42,998 nucleotides of DNA, taken from assembly GCA_002189035.1 (NCBI GenBank), contig NEEC01000056.1, positions 1 through 42,998 on the forward strand, read 5' to 3'. The position numbers and the translations under genes are program-made. Under the pieces are notes generated by a model, which saw only the letters and a program-made list of their open reading frames with translations, did no database searches and was not told the origin of the DNA. The stretch comes from Utricularia gibba (Eukaryota; Streptophyta; Magnoliopsida; Lamiales; Lentibulariaceae). Below are positions 12,614 to 25,148 of this stretch, piece after piece; the first letter of the stretch is position 1; each line of letters opens with the position of its first letter.

Positions 12614-14198
12614 GTCTCTAGTGGCTATTTGATTCTTTTGCCTTGTATGTTGTTCGCATCAATTTCGAGAACATGAAGCACATTATTAAATGCAGTCACC
12701 ACGGAATGCCACGTGAGACACTTTTCGTTGTGGCTTGTTTTTAATATGTCCACAGTTATCGGACAAACGTAACTCCAAATTATAATACTTGGAGCTCGAA
12801 AAGGGCTTCCCAACAGTGTGCTATGAAGAGCAAGGATCTGCATGTTATGCAAGAGGTGCTTCGCGGACCAGGATGTGCGACGTAGTCATTTCATTGCGCA
12901 TCATCATTCGGGGTGCATCCTAAAAATCACACGTGCACGGGATTCATTAAAAATAAATATTTACGCATATCCAGAGTGTATAACAGTGTTGGGATAAGTG
13001 ATGCCACGAAATTCATGATGTAGCATGTGACTTTTTTCCAACTTGATCGCATAGTAGATGAATTCTGACACCATATGTTTTGGCTTTGATTGATGCATTT
13101 AGTTGCTATGATACTTCTGATTCTTGATGCACCATTCCCGTATACCATGTCTCTAGTGGCTATTTGATTCTTTTGCCTTGTATGTTGTTCGCATCAATTT
13201 CGAGAACATGAAGCACATTATTAAATGCAGTCACCACGGAATGCCACGTGACACTGTTGTGGCTTAATATGTCCACAGTTATCGGACAAACGTAACTCCA
13301 AATTATAATACTTGGAGCTCGAAAAGGGCTTCCCAACAGTGTGCTATGAAGAGCAAGGATCTGCATGTTATGCAAGAGGTGCTTCGCGGACCAGGATGTG
13401 CGACGTAGTCATTTCATTGCGCATCATCATTCGGGGTGCATCCTAAAAATCACACGTGCACGGATTCATTAAAAATAAATATTTACGCATATCCAGAGTG
13501 TATAACAGTGTTGGGATAAGTGATGCCACGAAATTCATGATGTAGCATGTGACTTTTTTCCAACTTGATCGCATAGTAGATGAATTCTGACACCATATGT
13601 TTTGGCTTTGATTGATGCATTTAGTTGCTATGATACTTCTGATTCTTGATGCACCATTCCCGTATACCATGTCTCTAGTGGCTATTTGATTCTTTTGCCT
13701 TGTATGTTGTTCGCATCAATTTCGAGAACATGAAGCACATTATTAAATGCAGTCACCACGGAATGCCACGTGAGACACTTTTCGTTGTGGCTTGTTTTTA
13801 ATATGTCCACAGTTATCGGACAAACGTAACTCCAAATTATAATACTTGGAGCTCGAAAAGGGCTTTGTGCTATGAAGAGCAAGGATCTGCATGTTATGCA
13901 AGAGGTGCTTCGCGGACCAGGATGTGCGACGTAGTCATTTCATTGCGCATCATCATTCGGGGTGCATCCTAAAAATCACACGTGCACGGGATTCATTAAA
14001 AATAAATATTTACGCATATCCAGAGTGTATAACAGTGTTGGGATAAGTGATGCCACGAAATTCATGATGTAGCATGTGACTTTTTTCCAACTTGATCGCA
14101 TAGTAGATGAATTCTGACACCATATGTTTTGGCTTTTGATTGATGCATTTAGTTGCTATGATACTTCTGATTCTTGATGCACCATTCCCGTATACCAT
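12614..14198 (+). repeat. U25-U27: run of indel-bearing A units
   Basis: U25 (12614-13148, 535 bp) lacks one T in GGCTTTTGATT. U26 (13149-13670, 522 bp) has that change, lacks one G in CACGGG, and has lost 12 bp across the segment just after the first CACGTG, where GAGACACTTTTCGTTG and the T-run of GGCTTGTTTTT are shortened. U27 (13671-14198, 528 bp) has lost 8 bp between GGGCTT and GTGCTATG near 13865. The losses account exactly for the unit lengths. The flanking units are standard, so this is a local patch of damaged neighbouring copies. Confidence 0.9.
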
Positions 14199-15805
14199 GT
14201 CTCTAGTGGCTATTTGATTCTTTTGCCTTGTATGTTGTTCGCATCAATTTCGAGAACATGAAGCACATTATTAAATGCAGTCACCACGGAATGCCACGTG
14301 AGACACTTTTCGTTGTGGCTTGTTTTTAATATGTCCACAGTTATCGGACAAACGTAACTCCAAATTATAATACTTGGAGCTCGAAAAGGGCTTCCCAACA
14401 GTGTGCTATGAAGAGCAAGGATCTGCATGTTATGCAAGAGGTGCTTCGCGGACCAGGATGTGCGACGTAGTCATTTCATTGCGCATCATCATTCGGGGTG
14501 CATCCTAAAAATCACACGTGCACGGATTCATTAAAAATAAATATTTACGCATATCCAGAGTGTATAACAGTGTTGGGATAAGTGATGCCACGAAATTCAT
14601 GATGTAGCATGTGACTTTTTTCCAACTTGATCGCATAGTAGATGAATTCTGACACCATATGTTTTGGCTTTTGATTGATGCATTTAGTTGCTATGATACT
14701 TCTGATTCTTGATGCACCATTCCCGTATACCATGTCTCTAGTGGCTATTTGATTCTTTTGCCTTGTATGTTGTTCGCATCAATTTCGAGAACATGAAGCA
14801 CATTATTAAATGCAGTCACCACGGAATGCCACGTGAGACACTTTTCGTTGTGGCTTGTTTTTAATATGTCCACAGTTATCGGACAAACGTAACTCCAAAT
14901 TATAATACTTGGAGCTCGAAAAGGGCTTCCCAACAGTGTGCTATGAAGAGCAAGGATCTGCATGTTATGCAAGAGGTGCTTCGCGGACCAGGATGTGCGA
15001 CGTAGTCATTTCATTGCGCATCATCATTCGGGGTGCATCCTAAAAATCACACGTGCACGGGATTCATTAAAAATAAATATTTACGCATATCCAGAGTGTA
15101 TAACAGTGTTGGGATAAGTGATGCCACGAAATTCATGATGTAGCATGTGACTTTTTTCCAACTTGATCGCATAGTAGATGAATTCTGACACCATATGTTT
15201 TGGCTTTTGATTGATGCATTTAGTTGCTATGATACTTCTGATTCTTGATGCACCATTCCCGTATACCATGTCTCTAGTGGCTATTTGATTCTTTTGCCTT
15301 GTATGTTGTTCGCATCAATTTCGAGAACATGAAGCACATTATTAAATGCAGTCACCACGGAATGCCACGTGAGACACTTTTCGTTGTGGCTTGTTTTTAA
15401 TATGTCCACAGTTATCGGACAAACGTAACTCCAAATTATAATACTTGGAGCTCGAAAAGGGCTTCCCAACAGTGTGCTATGAAGAGCAAGGATCTGCATG
15501 TTATGCAAGAGGTGCTTCGCGGACCAGGATGTGCGACGTAGTCATTTCATTGCGCATCATCATTCGGGGTGCATCCTAAAAATCACACGTGCACGGGATT
15601 CATTAAAAATAAATATTTACGCATATCCAGAGTGTATAACAGTGTTGGGATAAGTGATGCCACGAAATTCATGATGTAGCATGTGACTTTTTTCCAACTT
15701 GATCGCATAGTAGATGAATTCTGACACCATATGTTTTGGCTTTTGATTGATGCATTTAGTTGCTATGATACTTCTGATTCTTGATGCACCATTCCCGTAT
15801 ACCAT
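14199..15805 (+). repeat. U28-U30: standard A units
   Basis: Unit ends are 14733 (535 bp, one G missing in CACGGGATT near 14523), 15269 and 15805 (536 bp each). They appear identical to the core monomer otherwise. Confidence 0.92.
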
Positions 15806-16320
15806 GTCTCTAGTGGCTATTTGATTCTTTTGCCTTGTATGTTGTTCGCATCAATTTCGAGAACATGAAGCACATTATTAAATGCAGTCACCACGGAATG
15901 CCACGTGAGACACTTTTCGTTGTGGCTTGTTTTTAATATGTCCACAGTTATCGGACAAACGTAACTCCAAATTATAATACTTGGAGCTCGAAAAGGGCTT
16001 CCCAACAGTGTGCTATGAAGAGCAAGGATCTGCATGTTATGCAAGAGGTGCTTCGCGGACCAGGATGTGCGACGTAGTCATTTCATTGCGCATCATCATT
16101 CGGGGTGCATCCTAAAAATCACACGTGCACGGGATTCATTAAAAATAAATATTTACGCATATCCAGAGTGTATAACAGTGTTGGGATAAGTGATGCACGA
16201 AATTCATGATGTAGCATGTGACTTTTTTCCAACTTGATCGCATAGTAGATGAATTCTGACACGTTTTGATTGATGCATTTAGTTGCTATGATACTTCTGA
16301 TATGCACCATTGTATACCAT
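15806..16320 (+). repeat. U31: A unit with several small deletions (515 bp)
   Basis: The first ~380 bp are standard. Short losses then appear: GATGCACG for GATGCCACG near 16195, loss of CATATG-containing sequence after GACAC at ~16260, loss of the TTCT region before ATGCACC near 16300, and loss of CCC before GTATACCAT near 16311. The total loss is 21 bp. It immediately precedes the most degraded unit of the array. Confidence 0.9.
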
Positions 16321-16678
16321 GTCTCTAGTGGCTATTTGATTCATCGGAGAACATGAAGCGCATTGTTTAATATGTCCACAGTTATCGGGAGCTCGAAAAT
16401 GAAAGGATCTGCATGTTATGCAAGAACCAGGATGTGCGACGTAGTCATTTCATTGCGCATCATCATTCGGGGTGCATCCTAGTTTCATTAAAAATAAATA
16501 TTTACGCATATCCAGTGTTGGGATAAGTGATGCCACGAAATTCATGATGTAGCATGTGACTTTTTTCCAACTTGATCGCATAGTAGATGAATTCTGACAC
16601 CATATGTTTTGGCTTTTGATTGATGCATTTAGTTGCTATGATACTTCTGATTCTTGATGCACCATTCCCGTATACCAT
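16321..16678 (+). repeat. U32: highly deleted A unit (358 bp)
   Basis: This is the shortest unit, lacking about 178 bp, yet its remaining pieces keep the normal order. At least seven separate gaps are visible: after GATTC (16341); between AAGCGCATTG and TTTAATATG; between TTATCGG and GAGCTC; after CTCGAAAA; between GCAAGA and ACCAGG; between CATCCTA and TTCATT; and between CCAG and TGTTGGG. It also has a substitution, AAGCGCATT for AAGCACATT. Both CACGTG palindromes and the CTCCAA arm of the inverted repeat are gone. It is either a derivative decayed by many small deletions or a poorly resolved stretch of the assembly. The last ~170 bp, from about 16510, is normal. Confidence 0.88.
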
Positions 16679-19600
16679 GTCTCTAGTGGCTATTTGATTC
16701 TTTTGCCTTGTATGTTGTTCGCATCAATTTCGAGAACATGAAGCACATTATTAAATGCAGTCACCACGGAATGCCACGTGAGACACTTTTCGTTGTGGCT
16801 TGTTTTTAATATGTCCACAGTTATCGGACAAACGTAACTCCAAATTATAATACTTGGAGCTCGAAAAGGGCTTCCCAACAGTGTGCTATGAAGAGCAAGG
16901 ATCTGCATGTTATGCAAGAGGTGCTTCGCGGACCAGGATGTGCGACGTAGTCATTTCATTGCGCATCATCATTCGGGGTGCATCCTAAAAATCACACGTG
17001 CACGGGATTCATTAAAAATAAATATTTACGCATATCCAGAGTGTATAACAGTGTTGGGATAAGTGATGCCACGAAATTCATGATGTAGCATGTGACTTTT
17101 TTCCAACTTGATCGCATAGTAGATGAATTCTGACACCATATGTTTTGGCTTTTGATTGATGCATTTAGTTGCTATGATACTTCTGATTCTTGATGCACCA
17201 TTCCCGTATACCATGTCTCTAGTGGCTATTTGATTCTTTTGCCTTGTATGTTGTTCGCATCAATTTCGAGAACATGAAGCACATTATTAAATGCAGTCAC
17301 CACGGAATGCCACGTGAGACACTTTTCGTTGTGGCTTGTTTTTAATATGTCCACAGTTATCGGACAAACGTAACTCCAAATTATAATACTTGGAGCTCGA
17401 AAAGGGCTTCCCAACAGTGTGCTATGAAGAGCAAGGATCTGCATGTTATGCAAGAGGTGCTTCGCGGACCAGGATGTGCGACGTAGTCATTTCATTGCGC
17501 ATCATCATTCGGGGTGCATCCTAAAAATCACACGTGCACGGGATTCATTAAAAATAAATATTTACGCATATCCAGAGTGTATAACAGTGTTGGGATAAGT
17601 GATGCCACGAAATTCATGATGTAGCATGTGACTTTTTTCCAACTTGATCGCATAGTAGATGAATTCTGACACCATATGTTTTGGCTTTTGATTGATGCAT
17701 TTAGTTGCTATGATACTTCTGATTCTTGATGCACCATTCCCGTATACCATGTCTCTAGTGGCTATTTGATTCTTTTGCCTTGTATGTTGTTCGCATCAAT
17801 TTCGAGAACATGAAGCACATTATTAAATGCAGTCACCACGGAATGCCACGTGAGACACTTTTCGTTGTGGCTTGTTTTTAATATGTCCACAGTTATCGGA
17901 CAAACGTAACTCCAAATTATAATACTTGGAGCTCGAAAAGGGCTTCCCAACAGTGTGCTATGAAGAGCAAGGATCTGCATGTTATGCAAGAGGTGCTTCG
18001 CGGACCAGGATGTGCGACGTAGTCATTTCATTGCGCATCATCATTCGGGGTGCATCCTAAAAATCACACGTGCACGGGATTCATTAAAAATAAATATTTA
18101 CGCATATCCAGAGTGTATAACAGTGTTGGGATAAGTGATGCCACGAAATTCATGATGTAGCATGTGACTTTTTTCCAACTTGATCGCATAGTAGATGAAT
18201 TCTGACACCATATGTTTTGGCTTTTGATTGATGCATTTAGTTGCTATGATACTTCTGATTCTTGATGCACCATTCCCGTATACCATGTCTCTAGTGGCTA
18301 TTTGATTCTTTTGCCTTGTATGTTGTTCGCATCAATTTCGAGAACATGAAGCACATTATTAAATGCAGTCACCACGGAATGCCACGTGAGACACTTTTCG
18401 TTGTGGCTTGTTTTTAATATGTCCACAGTTATCGGACAAACGTAACTCCAAATTATAATACTTGGAGCTCGAAAAGGGCTTCCCAACAGTGTGCTATGAA
18501 GAGCAAGGATCTGCATGTTATGCAAGAGGTGCTTCGCGGACCAGGATGTGCGACGTAGTCATTTCATTGCGCATCATCATTCGGGGTGCATCCTAAAAAT
18601 CACACGTGCACGGGATTCATTAAAAATAAATATTTACGCATATCCAGAGTGTATAACAGTGTTGGGATAAGTGATGCCACGAAATTCATGATGTAGCATG
18701 TGACTTTTTTCCAACTTGATCGCATAGTAGATGAATTCTGACACCATATGTTTTGGCTTTTGATTGATGCATTTAGTTGCTATGATACTTCTGATTCTTG
18801 ATGCACCATTCCCGTATACCATGTCTCTAGTGGCTATTTGATTCTTTTGCCTTGTATGTTGTTCGCATCAATTTCGAGAACATGAAGCACATTATTAAAT
18901 GCAGTCACCACGGAATGCCACGTGAGACACTTTTCGTTGTGGCTTGTTTTTAATATGTCCACAGTTATCGGACAAACGTAACTCCAAATTATAATACTTG
19001 GAGCTCGAAAAGGGCTTCCCAACAGTGTGCTATGAAGAGCAAGGATCTGCATGTTATGCAAGAGGTGCTTCGCGGACCAGGATGTGCGACGTAGTCATTT
19101 CATTGCGCATCATCATTCGGGGTGCATCCTAAAAATCACACGTGCACGGGATTCATTAAAAATAAATATTTACGCATATCCAGAGTGTATAACAGTGTTG
19201 GGATAAGTGATGCCACGAAATTCATGATGTAGCATGTGACTTTTTTCCAACTTGATCGCATAGTAGATGAATTCTGACACCATATGTTTTGGCTTTTGAT
19301 TGATGCATTTAGTTGCTATGATACTTCTGATTCTTGATGCACCATTCCCGTATACCATGTCTCTAGTGGCTATTTGATTCTTTTGCCTTGTATGTTGTTC
19401 GCATCAATTTCGAGAACATGAAGCACATTATTAAATGCAGTCACCACGGAATGCCACGTGAGACACTTTTCGTTGTGGCTTGTTTTTAATATGTCCACAG
19501 TTATCGGACAAACGTAACTCCAAATTATAATACTTGGAGCTCGAAAAGGGCTTCCCAACAGTGTGCTATGAAGAGCAAGGATCTGCATGTTATGCAAGAG

Positions 19601-20429
19601 GTGCTTCGCGGACCAGGATGTGCGACGTAGTCATTTCATTGCGCATCATCATTCGGGGTGCATCCTAAAAATCACACGTGCACGGATTCATTAAAAATAA
19701 ATATTTACGCATATCCAGAGTGTATAACAGTGTTGGGATAAGTGATGCCACGAAATTCATGATGTAGCATGTGACTTTTTTCCAACTTGATCGCATAGTA
19801 GATGAATTCTGACACCATATGTTTTGGCTTTTGATTGATGCATTTAGTTGCTATGATACTTCTGATTCTTGATGCACCATTCCCGTATACCATGTCTCTA
19901 GTGGCTATTTGATTCTTTTGCCTTGTATGTTGTTCGCATCAATTTCGAGAACATGAAGCACATTATTAAATGCAGTCACCACGGAATGCCACGTGAGACA
20001 CTTTTCGTTGTGGCTTGTTTTTAATATGTCCACAGTTATCGGACAAACGTAACTCCAAATTATAATACTTGGAGCTCGAAAAGGGCTTCCCAACAGTGTG
20101 CTATGAAGAGCAAGGATCTGCATGTTATGCAAGAGGTGCTTCGCGGACCAGGATGTGCGACGTAGTCATTTCATTGCGCATCATCATTCGGGGTGCATCC
20201 TAAAAATCACACGTGCACGGGATTCATTAAAAATAAATATTTACGCATATCCAGAGTGTATAACAGTGTTGGGATAAGTGATGCCACGAAATTCATGATG
20301 TAGCATGTGACTTTTTTCCAACTTGATCGCATAGTAGATGAATTCTGACACCATATGTTTTGGCTTTTGATTGATGCATTTAGTTGCTATGATACTTCTG
20401 ATTCTTGATGCACCATTCCCGTATACCAT
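16679..20429 (+). repeat. U33-U39: standard A units
   Basis: Unit ends are 17214, 17750, 18286, 18822, 19358, 19893 and 20429. All are 536 bp except the one ending at 19893 (535 bp), which has the same one-G loss in CACGGGATT (near 19683) seen in U14 and U28. No other differences from the core monomer were noticed. Confidence 0.93.
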
Positions 20430-21959
20430 GTCTCTAGTGGCTATTTGATTCTTTTGCCTTGTATGTTGTTCGCATCAATTTCGAGAACATGAAGCACATT
20501 ATTAAATGCAGTCACCACGGAATGCCACGTGAGACACTTTTCGTTGTGGCTTGTTTTTAATATGTCCACAGTTATCGGACAAACGTAACTCCAAATTATA
20601 ATACTTGGAGCTCGAAAAGGGCTTCCCAACAGTGTGCTATGAAGAGCAAGGATCTGCATGTTATGCAAGAGGTGCTTCGCGGACCAGGATGTGCGACGTA
20701 GTCATTTCATTGCGCATCATCATTCGGGGTGCATGTGCACGGGATTCATTAAAAATAAATATTTACGCATATCCAGAGTGTATAACAGTGTTGGGATAAG
20801 TGATGCACGAAATTCATGATGTAGCATGTGACTTTTTTCCAACTTGATCGCATAGTAGATGAATTCTGACACCATATGTTTTGGCTTTTGATTGATGCAT
20901 TTAGTTGCTATGATACTTCTGATTCTTGATGCACCATTCCCGTATACCATGTCTCTAGTGGCTATTTGATTCTTTTGCCTTGTATGTTGTTCGCATCAAT
21001 TTCGAGAACATGAAGCACATTATTAAATGCAGTCACCACGGAATGCCACGTGAGACACTTTTCGTTGTGGCTTGTTTTTAATATGTCCACAGTTATCGGA
21101 CAAACGTAACTCCAAATTATAATACTTGGAGCTCGAAAAGGGCTTCCGTGTGCTATGAAGAGCAAGGATCTGCATGTTATGCAAGAGGTGCTTCGCGGAC
21201 CAGGATGTGCGACGTAGTCATTTCATTGCGCATCATCATTCGGGGTGCATCCTAAAAATCACACGTGCACGGGATTCATTAAAAATAAATATTTACGCAT
21301 ATCCAGAGTGTATAACAGTGTTGGGATAAGTGATGCCACGAAATTCATGATGTAGCATGTGACTTTTTTCCAACTTGATCGCATAGTAGATGAATTCTGA
21401 CACCATATGTTTTGGCTTTTGATTGATGCATTTAGTTGCTATGATACTTCTGATTCTTGATGCACCATTCCCGTATACCATGTCTCTAGTGGCTATTTGA
21501 TTCTTTTGCCTTGTATGTTGTTCGCATCAATTTCGAGAACATGAAGCACATTATTAAATGCAGTCACCACGGAATGCCACGTGAGACACTTTTCGTTGTG
21601 GCTTGTTTTATAATATGTCCACAGTTATCGGTGTCGACTGTGCTATGTCTGCATGTTATGCAAGAGGTGCTTCGCGGACCAGGATGTGCGACGTAGTCAT
21701 TTCATTGCGCATCATCATTCGGGGTGCATCCTAAAAATCACACGTGCACGGGATTCATTAAAAATAAATATTTACGCATATCCAGAGTGTATAACAGTGT
21801 TGGGATAAGTGATGCCACGAAATTCATGATGTAGCATGTGACTTTTTTCCAACTTGATCGCATAGTAGATGAATTCTGACACCATATGTTTTGGCTTTGA
21901 TTGATGCATTTAGTTGCTATGATACTTCTGATTCTTGATGCACCATTCCCGTATACCAT
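20430..21959 (+). repeat. U40-U42: three consecutive deleted A units
   Basis: U40 (20430-20950, 521 bp) has lost 14 bp after GGTGCAT near 20734, removing half of the second CACGTG site, and one C in GATGCCACG. U41 (20951-21481, 531 bp) has lost 5 bp (CAACA) in CTTCCCAACAGTG near 21147. U42 (21482-21959, 478 bp) has a large deletion after TTATCGG near 21630 that removes the inverted repeat and GAGCTC, with a small non-monomer insertion at the junction, plus one changed base order in the upstream T-run (GTTTTATAAT) and a shortened GGCTTTTGATT run. Confidence 0.9.
21629..21651 (+). other. Deletion junction with filler in U42 (creates GTCGAC)
   Basis: After TTATCGG the sequence reads TGTCGAC, then CTGTGCTATG-like monomer sequence resumes, then jumps again to TCTGCATG. 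A GTCGAC site at 21633-21638 is absent from ordinary monomers. The unit is 58 bp short overall. This looks like an end-joining scar with a few added bases. Confidence 0.75.
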
Positions 21960-24636
21960 GTCTCTAGTGGCTATTTGATTCTTTTGCCTTGTATGTTGTT
22001 CGCATCAATTTCGAGAACATGAAGCACATTATTAAATGCAGTCACCACGGAATGCCACGTGAGACACTTTTCGTTGTGGCTTGTTTTTAATATGTCCACA
22101 GTTATCGGACAAACGTAACTCCAAATTATAATACTTGGAGCTCGAAAAGGGCTTCCCAACAGTGTGCTATGAAGAGCAAGGATCTGCATGTTATGCAAGA
22201 GGTGCTTCGCGGACCAGGATGTGCGACGTAGTCATTTCATTGCGCATCATCATTCGGGGTGCATCCTAAAAATCACACGTGCACGGGATTCATTAAAAAT
22301 AAATATTTACGCATATCCAGAGTGTATAACAGTGTTGGGATAAGTGATGCCACGAAATTCATGATGTAGCATGTGACTTTTTTCCAACTTGATCGCATAG
22401 TAGATGAATTCTGACACCATATGTTTTGGCTTTTGATTGATGCATTTAGTTGCTATGATACTTCTGATTCTTGATGCACCATTCCCGTATACCATGTCTC
22501 TAGTGGCTATTTGATTCTTTTGCCTTGTATGTTGTTCGCATCAATTTCGAGAACATGAAGCACATTATTAAATGCAGTCACCACGGAATGCCACGTGAGA
22601 CACTTTTCGTTGTGGCTTGTTTTTAATATGTCCACAGTTATCGGACAAACGTAACTCCAAATTATAATACTTGGAGCTCGAAAAGGGCTTCCCAACAGTG
22701 TGCTATGAAGAGCAAGGATCTGCATGTTATGCAAGAGGTGCTTCGCGGACCAGGATGTGCGACGTAGTCATTTCATTGCGCATCATCATTCGGGGTGCAT
22801 CCTAAAAATCACACGTGCACGGGATTCATTAAAAATAAATATTTACGCATATCCAGAGTGTATAACAGTGTTGGGATAAGTGATGCCACGAAATTCATGA
22901 TGTAGCATGTGACTTTTTTCCAACTTGATCGCATAGTAGATGAATTCTGACACCATATGTTTTGGCTTTTGATTGATGCATTTAGTTGCTATGATACTTC
23001 TGATTCTTGATGCACCATTCCCGTATACCATGTCTCTAGTGGCTATTTGATTCTTTTGCCTTGTATGTTGTTCGCATCAATTTCGAGAACATGAAGCACA
23101 TTATTAAATGCAGTCACCACGGAATGCCACGTGAGACACTTTTCGTTGTGGCTTGTTTTTAATATGTCCACAGTTATCGGACAAACGTAACTCCAAATTA
23201 TAATACTTGGAGCTCGAAAAGGGCTTCCCAACAGTGTGCTATGAAGAGCAAGGATCTGCATGTTATGCAAGAGGTGCTTCGCGGACCAGGATGTGCGACG
23301 TAGTCATTTCATTGCGCATCATCATTCGGGGTGCATCCTAAAAATCACACGTGCACGGGATTCATTAAAAATAAATATTTACGCATATCCAGAGTGTATA
23401 ACAGTGTTGGGATAAGTGATGCCACGAAATTCATGATGTAGCATGTGACTTTTTTCCAACTTGATCGCATAGTAGATGAATTCTGACACCATATGTTTTG
23501 GCTTTTGATTGATGCATTTAGTTGCTATGATACTTCTGATTCTTGATGCACCATTCCCGTATACCATGTCTCTAGTGGCTATTTGATTCTTTTGCCTTGT
23601 ATGTTGTTCGCATCAATTTCGAGAACATGAAGCACATTATTAAATGCAGTCACCACGGAATGCCACGTGAGACACTTTTCGTTGTGGCTTGTTTTTAATA
23701 TGTCCACAGTTATCGGACAAACGTAACTCCAAATTATAATACTTGGAGCTCGAAAAGGGCTTCCCAACAGTGTGCTATGAAGAGCAAGGATCTGCATGTT
23801 ATGCAAGAGGTGCTTCGCGGACCAGGATGTGCGACGTAGTCATTTCATTGCGCATCATCATTCGGGGTGCATCCTAAAAATCACACGTGCACGGATTCAT
23901 TAAAAATAAATATTTACGCATATCCAGAGTGTATAACAGTGTTGGGATAAGTGATGCCACGAAATTCATGATGTAGCATGTGACTTTTTTCCAACTTGAT
24001 CGCATAGTAGATGAATTCTGACACCATATGTTTTGGCTTTTGATTGATGCATTTAGTTGCTATGATACTTCTGATTCTTGATGCACCATTCCCGTATACC
24101 ATGTCTCTAGTGGCTATTTGATTCTTTTGCCTTGTATGTTGTTCGCATCAATTTCGAGAACATGAAGCACATTATTAAATGCAGTCACCACGGAATGCCA
24201 CGTGAGACACTTTTCGTTGTGGCTTTTTTTAATATGTCCACAGTTATCGGACAAACGTAACTCCAAATTATAATACTTGGAGCTCGAAAAGGGCTTCCCA
24301 ACAGTGTGCTATGAAGAGCAAGGATCTGCATGTTATGCAAGAGGTGCTTCGCGGACCAGGATGTGCGACGTAGTCATTTCATTGCGCATCATCATTCGGG
24401 GTGCATCCTAAAAATCACACGTGCACGGGATTCATTAAAAATAAATATTTACGCATATCCAGAGTGTATAACAGTGTTGGGATAAGTGATGCCACGAAAT
24501 TCATGATGTAGCATGTGACTTTTTTCCAACTTGATCGCATAGTAGATGAATTCTGACACCATATGTTTTGGCTTTGATTGATGCATTTAGTTGCTATGAT
24601 ACTTCTGATTCTTGATGCACCATTCCCGTATACCAT
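21960..24636 (+). repeat. U43-U47: mostly standard A units
   Basis: Unit ends are 22495, 23031, 23567 (536 bp each), 24102 (535 bp, G loss in CACGGG near 23893) and 24636 (534 bp). U47 has GGCTTTTTTTAATATG near 24222 in place of GGCTTGTTTTTAATATG, a state otherwise usual in the B block, and also a shortened GGCTTTTGATT run. Confidence 0.92.
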
Positions 24637-25148
24637 GTCTCTAGTGGCTATTTGATTCTTTTGCCTTGTATGTTGTTCGCATCAATTTCGAGAACATGAA
24701 GCACATTATTAAATGCAGTCACCACGGAATGCCACGTGAGACACTTTTCGTTGTGGCTTGTTTTTAATATGTCCACAGTTATCGGACAAACGTAACTCCA
24801 AATTATAATACTTGGAGCTCGAAAAGGGCTTCCCAACAGTGTGCTATGAAGAGCAAGGATCTGCATGTTATGCAAGAGGTGCTTCGCGGACCAGGATGTG
24901 CGACGTAGTCATTTCATTGCGCATCATCATTCGGGTGCATCCTAAAAATCACACGTGCACGGGATTCACGCATATCCAGAGTGTATAACAGTATAAGTGA
25001 TGCCACGAAATTCATGATGTAGCATGTGACTTTTTTCCAACTTGATCGCATAGTAGATGAATTCTGACACCATATGTTTTGGCTTTTGATTGATGCATTT
25101 AGTTGCTATGATACTTCTGATTCTTGATGCACCATTCCCGTATACCAT
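24637..25148 (+). repeat. U48: A unit missing the A/T-rich tract (512 bp)
   Basis: One G is missing from CGGGG near 24933. Seventeen bases are gone after GGGATTCA (24968), removing the entire A/T-only tract with its AATAAA. Six more are gone in ACAGTGTTGGGATAAG near 24992. These losses sum to the observed 24 bp deficit. Apart from these losses the unit reads as standard. Confidence 0.9.

Noticed and set aside
16321-16678. U32 as an independent element inserted in the array
   Set aside because: All its pieces match the monomer in normal order, so it is a deleted unit, not an insertion. No terminal repeats or target-site duplication is visible.
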